Positions 57,524-64,000 of a stretch of DNA of 64,000 nucleotides are shown one piece after another (position 1 is the stretch's first letter; each line of letters begins with the position of its first letter). Below the pieces are notes generated by a model, which was not told the DNA's origin, searched no databases, and saw only the letters and a list, made by a program, of their open reading frames with translations. Origin of the DNA: Nereocystis luetkeana. Its lineage: Eukaryota > Sar > Phaeophyceae > Laminariales > Laminariaceae. A program made the position numbers and the translations under genes. The stretch spans positions 558,001 to 622,000 of the forward strand of contig JARUPZ010000011.1 in NCBI GenBank assembly GCA_031213475.1, given 5' to 3'.

Positions 57524-58427
57524 CCGCCGCTAACTTTCGCTCCTCCAACTCCTTCGTCTTGCGGTTAGCGTGAGAGGTGCGGACGGTTTCCTCCATCTCC
57601 GGTCGCGTGATACCGGACCGAAGCAAACTAGTACGCTGCTCCACGTCGTAAAACTCGGACGGAAGACGACGTGTGAGTATGCGAGTAACCTCGCGGTCCG
57701 ACTTGCGGATACCCAATGCGGACAAGACATTGAGTTTCCCCTCGGCACGGGCGAAGAACAGCTTTGGGTCCTCATCTCCCTGCATTCCGATATTCTCGAA
57801 CTCTTTTCCGAGCTGATCCCTATCGGCATCACCCTCTGGCTGATACCAATGCATCACAGCCTTCCATGCTCCCTCCACCGACCCAGCGGCATGCATGCGT
57901 TCCTCCACAGGCTGTCCTTGCATGGCTTCCATAAGGAATTCCCATGCCTTCTCGCACTTCTCGACTCTCTGCTGCCCATGGAGGTAAATCGATCGGTTTC
58001 GCTCCTCCATCCCTCCTAAACCTCCGGCTATCCGAATGGGGTCGCCCGTGGGCTCAAGTGCCCCGATCAGACCCCGCGCCGTCAAAAACGTTTGGAATCT
58101 GTGTGACCACAAATGCAGCTGACTGCGCCCATCAAACTTGGGTACCCGCATGCCATTTTGCGACGACAAGATGAGCGCCGGAGGAGTCTGGTGACGGTAG
58201 TCTGGCTCCGGCACAGGCCGCCCAACACTTTCCTGCGCCCCTGTCTGCTGTATGGGCCGCCCGCTCCTCCCAGCGGTATCCCCCTGAGCCGCTGCCTCGG
58301 CTAACATCCTTAACGCTCTCTCCGTTGCCACCGTCGCGTCTCGGTCAGCCAACGTCGCGTCTCGCTCAGCCAGATTAGTCGTCACCTCCGCACGTTGCTG
58401 CAAAGGCAGCTCGATCTTCTCGGCCAT
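57336..58427 (-). CDS. Copia gag
   Basis: 363 codons beginning MAEKIELPLQQRAEVTT. Coiled-coil-like charged start, then a gag (Retrotran_gag/UBN2-like) core: KFDGRSQLHLWSHRFQTFL, EKAWEFLMEAMQ, GAWKAVMHWYQPEGDADRDQ and LGIRKSDREVTRILTRRLP. It forms the particle protein of the element. The frame runs into a (CAG)8 tract at about 57384-57410 and then leaves the pol frame by one base, ending VVWTATATAAAAAAV. The consensus element probably had gag and pol in one frame. Confidence 0.85.
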   Translation of the reverse strand: MAEKIELPLQQRAEVTTNLAERDATLADRDATVATERALRMLAEAAAQGDTAGRSGRPIQQTGAQESVGRPVPEPDYRHQTPPALILSSQNGMRVPKFDGRSQLHLWSHRFQTFLTARGLIGALEPTGDPIRIAGGLGGMEERNRSIYLHGQQRVEKCEKAWEFLMEAMQGQPVEERMHAAGSVEGAWKAVMHWYQPEGDADRDQLGKEFENIGMQGDEDPKLFFARAEGKLNVLSALGIRKSDREVTRILTRRLPSEFYDVEQRTSLLRSGITRPEMEETVRTSHANRKTKELEERKLAAVASMAPAPLADPHALAIGGGFQDRYGGGGPQQQQQRQYGQQQQQQQQVVWTATATAAAAAAV

Positions 58428-58472
58428 AACAGCAACCCTTCAGCAAACTCCGGGCCCGGAAACACGATATCG

Positions 58473-58879
58473 TGTTTGAATACGCTTGCTGTATAACGTG
58501 GTCTATGTAACCGCGCGGCGTGCCCCTATGGCGTAGGTCGAGGAGAGAAAACAAAATACTTGTACAACAAGCCAAACACAACACACACCAGGTGGATCAA
58601 TACCTTTCTGTCAAAGACCCCACCACATAAACCACACACAGGAGGTAAGCCGCACCAAGATTGTCACCGGCTGCACCACTCACATACAGACAGGCAGTAT
58701 CGCTATCATCAAAACCTGGGCCGTATCATTAACATCAACGACTGCTCCCGGAGGAGCAGCTCCATCCCTCCATCCACAAGGCATACTAAATAATGCCCCG
58801 ATACATAATACGAAACCCCACAACATATGAAACCCCCAATATCCGCAGACCCGTATCAAGCTACCGCATACCACAAACA
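58473..58879 (-). repeat. Copia 5' LTR (intact, 407 bp)
   Basis: TGTTTGTGGTATGCGG...GTATTCAAACA on the minus strand, followed directly by AATAA. It serves as the reference for piecing together the broken 3' LTR. Confidence 0.9.
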
Positions 58880-58884
58880 AATAA

Positions 58885-59870
58885 CAAAGGGAAAATAACA
58901 GGCAGACCAAAGCCCAAAGCACCCTCAAGGTGGCGGCAGCAGTTTGTGGTATGAGTAGTATAACCAGGTTCCCCCTGCTAATCCGCCTGGTACCTTGCTA
59001 CCCAGACTGCCGTCTCCGCCCTGCGTTCGTCAACTATGCCCAACCCCTTGGCGTCAGACAATACGAAACGAGCAGAGCAGGTTCGTCATCCAACCACGCC
59101 ACACGACTCCTTCAGTACGGCTTATCAATCAGAAAAGGAAGAGAAATGATTAAATGGAAATCACGGAGAGTCAGCGCAAGAAAGGAAAAAAACAAAACAA
59201 AAAGAGAAGACAAGGGAAGACCACGTTCGAACCAGCTGAACCAGTTGGTGGCACTAGTAGTATGGTCATGTTCTACTTCCTAGTCGGCCTGGTGCCTTGC
59301 TACCCTGTCTGCCATCTCCTTCCTACTTTCGTCTACCGTAGTTTCCCTTCTACCGCTCCTGTTCCCCCCCCTCTCCGCATTCCCTTGATCGGGCTTTCTG
59401 CCACTTCTCCTGTTGCCCCCTCCACCCCCAATCTCTTGGACACCAGCCACGGCGGATGCGCGGCGCTGCCTACTCATCTCAGCATCAGCCTCATGCCACC
59501 TCACCATGAACCGTTCGGCTGCTTCAAGGATCCCCCGGTACCGCTTCCCCGCCTTTTTGGCTACTGCAGTGGACTGCAACGCGGTCTCAACTCCAAACAC
59601 CAAGGGGGCAACTTCCGTTGACCCTTCGGTGGCTCGGAAACCCTAAGGTCTTCGACTGTGCATCTATGCCAAGTCTTACACTGTCCACCTGGTCTCGGGT
59701 TCTCCCCACCAGCTATCGTCCCGAACATTACCCTACTGGGTAATCGCTCCTTGCTTTGCCGTGCCACGCCCCCCGCAAAGAAGAGTCGCCGTTTACGAAT
59801 GGTTGTTTCGATGCTCTCGCGACGTGTCATCTTGGGGGCCTCGCGTACGAGAGGGTGGCATGGTCAGTAC
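58885..59870 (-). mobile_element. LINE copy 4, part right of the Copia insertion
   Basis: Module A end, 3' UTR, then the ORF tail with two frames (59280-59603 and 59561-59830) that match residues of copy 2 from about [16 protein letters not shown] to RVARHQAD but are separated by a frameshift. The 5' truncation lies at about 59870 next to module B. Confidence 0.85.
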
Positions 59871-60012
59871 GAAGTCTGTGGTCACAAAACTACGCCACGG
59901 AGATACTACGTTGCCACTTACCTGTTATATAATATGCACTAAGCACCAGTGTGGGCAATGCAATGCCATGCCATCGTACTTCGTACTGGATACAACAGGC
60001 ACGACATAAACA
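59868..60012 (+). repeat. Module B, second half
   Basis: TCTGTGGTCACAAAACTACG, CCACGGAGATACTACG, GGGCAATGCAATGCCATG and CAGGCACGACATAAAC in order. Confidence 0.7.
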
Positions 60013-60024
60013 TTACCTGGTACA

Positions 60025-60140
60025 TACAGCAGTATTCTCAGTTTGTAGAACTGAGTCTCTGTTTTTGTAAATGCAAATCTGTCTACAGCAGTATTCTCAG
60101 TTTGTTGGTAGAACTGAGTCTCTGTTTTTGTACATGCAAA

Positions 60141-60238
<98 letters not shown>

Positions 60239-60290
60239 CGTCTGTCTGTCTGTCTGTCTGTCTGTATGTATGTCCGCAAGGCTTATGTTT
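60025..60290 (+). repeat. Repeat H with a duplicated stem unit and an expanded GTCT array
   Basis: Two ~60-bp units (CAGCAGTATTCTCAGTTTGT, GAACTGAGTCTCTGTTTTTG, GCAAATCTGTCT) precede roughly 34 GTCT units at 60141-60276, with one ATCC interruption and a TATG/TATG end, then GTCCGCA as in the 13098 copy. Confidence 0.85.
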
Positions 60291-60299
60291 TCGAACACT

Positions 60300-60809
60300 T
60301 TCCAATGGCCGAGACATAATAAGCTCGTTACAGATGATATTCGTACGACGTATTCGACCCTCACGGGCCTTATCTACATACCAGGCAAATTTAGCCATAT
60401 AATGCATCCACGACATCGTACCATAGTACCACACCGCAAACGTACCGTACAATATACTGTCTGTTTTCCCGTACCATACCGTCAACACATACCATACCAC
60501 ATACTGTGGTTTTCCCATATTCCCATACAACACCATACCATCAACATATCCCATATCCCATACCGAGTTGGGGAGACGTCTATACACCAGACCAGGTGCC
60601 TGCTACTGCTATAGTGCCGTGTTGTTGTGCAAGGGGGGCGATGAATACAGAGTATGTACGTCGAGCACTACTGTTCGCGAGACCAAAGAAAGGCAGTCAG
60701 AGTTGGTTCAGACGCTTGGGTCATACGATCAGTGCATCGCATAGGCCGCTGGTGTGCTCGAAATAGATGAAAACATTATCTACGAGTACTATAATATTAA
60801 TACTACTAC
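60300..60809. other. Spacer with CATACC/CCATAC-rich words, no gene recognised
   Basis: Words such as CCATACC, CATACCATACC and CCCATA recur at 60415-60565. No coding signal. Confidence 0.35.
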
Positions 60810-62020
60810 TGCTGTACGAGTATCCGTCTCGAATGGCAAAAAAGGGGGGCGGTTCAGGTTAGGGAGGATACCGTAGGACGCCGCCGGCAAGCTCTTGCCC
60901 CCTAGAGCATGCATCCACCTCATTTCTTCGAGCCCGGTCTCTATACTAGTTGATTTCCTGCCACTGAGCGGGTTGCCCGCGGGCTGAGTCTCTGTCGAGA
61001 TCGAGCATCTATCGTCTATGGTCGCACGAGCAGGCATTTTACAGTTAATGTACAACAAACGCCTAGAGTATATCGTCGCATGAGCATGTATTTTACAGTA
61101 CAACAAACTAAACGCGTCGAATGGCAAAACATGTTTTTATTTCAGGTTTGGGGGGATACCGTAGGGCGCCGCCGGCAAGCTCTTGCCCCCCAGAGCATGC
61201 ATCCACCTCATTTCTTCGAGCCCGTCATCTATACTAGTTGACCTTGCCCGCCACCGCGCGGGTTGCCTGTGGGCTGAGTCTCTGTCGAGATCGAGCGTCT
61301 ATCGTGTATCGTCGCACGAGCTGAAATGACACGTTTTTGGCGTACTTCGCGTTTCCATTCGCATACTACAGCAGGTATTTTACAGTACAACAAGAGTGGG
61401 TTACTTTATGTGCCACATAAAAGTATCTACGAGTACTGCTACTGCTGTAGTGCAGAGTGCTGTATCCGTCTCGAATGGCAAAAAAAGTGCATTTCGTCTA
61501 TCGTCGCATGAGCATGTCTTTTCCAGTACAACAAACGTCTCGAATGGCAAAAAATGGGTTTTTTTCAGGTTTGGGAGGATACTGTAGGACGCCGCCGGCA
61601 AGCTCTTGCCCCGTAGAGCATACATCCATCTCATTTCTTCGAGCCCGTCATCTATACTAGTTGATCTTGCCCGCCACCGCACGGGTTGTCCGTGGGCTGA
61701 GTCTCTGTCGAGATCGAGCGTCTATTATCGTGTATCGTCGCACGAGCTGAAATAATACTTTTTTGGTGTGTACTTCGCGTTTCCATTCGCGTACTGCCAG
61801 GTATATGAATAGCAGGTTCTTTTACAGTACCACACATGAACAGGAGTGGGTTACTTTTTGTGCCACAGCAAAAATATCTACTAGTACTACTGTAGTGCTG
61901 TATCCGTCTCGAATGGCAAAAAAATTGCATACTATCGCAGGACTTTTACAGCAGCCGAAGGCAAAAAAACATTTTTTTTTCAGGTTTGGGAGGATATACT
62001 GTAGGACGCCGCCGGCAGCG
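60810..62020 (+). repeat. Degenerate tandem repeat of ~290-420-bp units
   Basis: The start block GTCTCGAATGGCAAAA recurs at about 60826, 61116, 61469, 61538 and 61909. TAGGACGCCGCCGGCAAGCT recurs near 60880, 61160 and 61590, with a shortened form near 62000. GGGCTGAGTCTCTGTCGAGA recurs in three units. Confidence 0.8.
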
Positions 62021-63018
62021 GTCGTGGATTACTTTCTACTTTTCGCCTTTCCTTGTTTGCTATCCTCATCGCATGTTTCGGTACTCACAAATAATAACCC
62101 GCCAGTTGGCAATACAAGTCAATCTGTCGAATGTGTAACAACCCACAAAATGTTTTTCATTGGCCAACAAAGCGTCGTCATTCGCATACTATAATAGCAG
62201 TAGAGCCCGGTATCAATAGAGGGTTACCTTATATATACCCCCTATACGACATGATATTTCCATACCAGGTACTAGGTAGTACTTCGTAATGTTTTTTCCC
62301 CCCTAGAGCATGCACCCACCTCATTTATCATTTGGCCAACAACAACTTCGCATACTTACATAGCAAACGCAGGTCTTTTGCAGTACAATAACAGGAGTGG
62401 ATTACTTCTTGTGAGACAACAAAAATATCGGCGAGTACTTTAAAAAAAATGCACATTATTAATACTAAAAAATTGCATTTGTACAGAGATATATTGTCAA
62501 TCCTAACTTTTACTTCGCTTCATGTTGCGATCCTCGTGACATACTTCGGTATTATTTACTGTAGTAACCCCGCTGTGGCTTGAAATAGAAGCTCCGCGGC
62601 TCCTCTCCGCAGCAAATATCCGTCGAGTTCGGGGTCGCCGCGCTCGTCGGCGGCCCGAGAGTCCGAGACGCGCGCACGGGAGAACGCCCGTCGGAGGCCG
62701 CCGAGCGCGACCCTCGAGGAGAGCGGTCGAAGAAGCAAGCACGAAGGCAGGGAAGCGAAGGCGTCCGGAGTCCCATACAAAGTTCAAGACGAAATCGGAA
62801 TTTCAGGCTGCGCTCACAGCGGCCGAGAAGGCCGAGAAGGATAATATATATACCAGGTATATATATGAAATAGAGAAACGAAAGGAAACCAAGAAACAAC
62901 TCTAAACAAAAACAAAGAAGACAAATACATCCAAAGAGAAAAAAGAGGTCCAACGCCCCAACGGGTCGGGTGCGCCATAAGTGGACCAAGTCCGGCGGGA
63001 AGGCCTCATAGCCTCGGT
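62021..63018. other. Spacer, no gene recognised
   Basis: A GC-rich minus frame at about 62556-62780 has no family resemblance. A module A end fragment (GAAATAGAGAAACGAAAGGA) lies at 62866-62935. Confidence 0.35.
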
Positions 63019-63351
63019 TTTTTTTTAGTAGGTTTAGCAGTCTGGGAGAAGGGATCTTTAGGGATGTTTTTTCCTTGAAAAGTGTGTAGCGTGGTCTGCA
63101 CTTCGGAATCGTCGTCCGCATCTGAGAAATTTCCTGGTTCGATGCAAACTCGTCGTAGCCTCGTTTATGGCGAGTTTTGGCCTGTTTCGGCTGCGGTTTG
63201 GGGTCAGGGTTTGGGTTAGGGTTAGGGTTAGGGTCAGGGGTTGGGTTGGGTCTTCGCCCGTGCCTTGATCCCAACAGGAACCGAAACATCCGAACATCCT
63301 ACCAACCTAAAGATCCCTTCTCCCAGATTGTTAAAGGTCCTCTTTTTTTTA
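63019..63351. repeat. Inverted repeat enclosing a telomere-like tract
   Basis: Arms at 63019-63066 and 63301-63351 share a 22-bp perfect inverted core, with A/T runs outside and a GGATGTT block inside. The spacer contains GGGTTAGGGTTAGGG and relatives at 63200-63252. Confidence 0.7.
63200..63252 (+). repeat. Interstitial telomere-like TTAGGG repeats
   Basis: Three exact TTAGGG units with flanking variants (GTCAGGG, GTTTGGG, GGTTGGG). Confidence 0.8.
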
Positions 63352-63583
63352 GTGGGTGACTCGCGCAAGTCTAACACTACCCGGGAAAGCTATATCTCCA
63401 CCGCACCTGCCCCTCTCGGGGGTCAGGTCGGGTCAACGTGCCGAAGCGCCAGTAGTAACAGCAGTTTTTGTGCTAGTGTTGCAACGGGAGCTATAGGCTG
63501 TTGTAGCTGGTGGGTTAAATTGGCACACCACACGGGAAGAACGCGTGGAAGTGTGGTGATTTTTACCAATCCGCCGGAGGATA

Positions 63584-63680
63584 AAATAATAAGAAGAAGA
63601 AGATTAAAAGGAAGAAGAAGAAGAAGAAGAAGAAGAAGGAGAAGAAGAAGAAGAAGAAGAAAAAGAAGAAGAAGATTAAA

Positions 63681-63712
<32 letters not shown>

Positions 63713-63752
63713 AAAGAAGAAGAAGAAGAAAATTAAAAGGAAGAAGAAAAAA
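63584..63752 (+). repeat. GAA-rich purine tract
   Basis: Imperfect (GAA)n of about 170 bp, with ATTAAAAGG interruptions dividing it into three similar blocks. Confidence 0.85.
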
Positions 63753-63771
63753 GTATATACTTGAAAAAAAA

Positions 63772-64000
63772 CTGACTGCCGTCTCCGTCCTGCGTCAACT
63801 ATGCCCAGCCCCTTGGCGTCAGGCAATACGAAACAAGCAAAGCAGGCTCGTCATCCACCCACGCCACACGACTCCTTCAATAATAAGGCTCATCAATCGA
63901 AATAAGGGAGAGAAATAAATAAAATGAAAATCACTGAGGATCAGCCCAAGAAAAAACTAAACAAAGAGAAGAGAAGGCAAAGGAAGACCACTTTCGAACC
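63772..64000 (-). mobile_element. LINE copy 5, 3' UTR fragment, cut by the window end
   Basis: CAACTATGCCCAGCCCCTTG, CACACGACTCCTTCAATA and AATGAAAATCACTGAGGATC match the complement of 39780-40020, as at 41460-41700. Confidence 0.8.

Larger units (their letters stand above)
46820..58879 (-). mobile_element. Copia LTR retrotransposon with nested insertions
   Basis: Both ends are TGTTTG...CAAACA LTR termini, and AATAA flanks both sides (46815-46819 and 58880-58884), a 5-bp target duplication. Read on the minus strand: 5' LTR 58879-58473, leader of ~45 bp, gag, pol, a polypurine tract ATAGGGGGGC next to 52214, then the 3' LTR, which is broken by two insertions. Gene order protease-integrase-RT-RNase H is that of Copia. 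The two LTRs differ at roughly ten places by eye over ~407 bp, so the insertion is fairly young, but the coding part carries a frameshift, a stop and lost catalytic residues. Confidence 0.9.

Noticed and set aside
56837-57568. A 243-codon plus-strand ORF rich in Leu/Arg
   Set aside because: It is the antisense of the Gln-rich gag/pol region; the CTG repeats give Leu runs.
60083-60364. ORFs made of TDRQ or SVCL repeats
   Set aside because: They are translations of the GTCT array and carry no protein-like flank.
63241-63918. A 225-codon ORF with Arg-rich tail
   Set aside because: It reads through the GAA array and telomere-like DNA; no family resemblance.
1-64000. CRISPR arrays, bacterial operons or phage genes
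   Set aside because: Spliced genes, LTR and non-LTR retrotransposons and tRNA SINEs show nuclear eukaryotic DNA; no spacer-repeat pattern was seen.

Overview
This window is nuclear DNA from a eukaryote. It holds intron-rich host genes widely spaced in transposon debris. It suggests a photosynthetic organism with a flagellate stage, most likely a heterokont (brown-alga-like) alga. The reasons are a plastid-type Rieske oxygenase of the pheophorbide a oxygenase/TIC55 family, an organellar translation initiation factor IF-2, and the start of a CFAP65-like axonemal protein, all with many short exons and introns of roughly 0.3-2 kb. The lineage is inference; no rRNA or plastid sequence is present to confirm it.

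Layout. 1-1341 (-): N-terminal exons of a CFAP65-like gene that runs off the left edge. 2-4.7 kb: intergenic DNA with a PIF/Harbinger-like MITE, hairpin repeats and a palindromic GGGACAAAC element. 4794-10647 (+): eight-exon IF-2 gene, ending near the domain III/IV boundary. 10.6-14.3 kb: repeats, including a tRNA-derived SINE. 14350-25714 (-): ten-exon Rieske oxygenase whose splice phases all fit. 25.7-33.9 kb: no recognisable gene; several dispersed repeat families. 33.9-46.8 kb: copies of one LINE family, one decayed, one with a 1.8-kb open reverse transcriptase ORF, one inverted tail-to-tail. These are mixed with MITEs, SINEs and satellites. 46820-58879: a Copia LTR retrotransposon on the minus strand, bounded by an AATAA target duplication and inserted into another LINE copy. 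Its left LTR is itself interrupted by a SINE and by a 4.6-kb insert that carries exon-like segments of an unidentified gene. 58.9-64 kb: the rest of that LINE, an expanded GTCT array, degenerate tandem repeats, a telomere-like (TTAGGG) tract between inverted repeats, a GAA array and another LINE tail.

The three host genes concern separate processes: flagellar axoneme, organellar protein synthesis, and tetrapyrrole or plastid-envelope redox chemistry. No operon-like linkage is expected. Features that stand out are the altered GTPase motifs and missing tRNA-binding domain of the IF-2, the layered transposon insertions, and several short inverted-repeat families that appear non-autonomous. Exon boundaries were set by eye from splice sites, phase and family resemblance, and no database search was possible.
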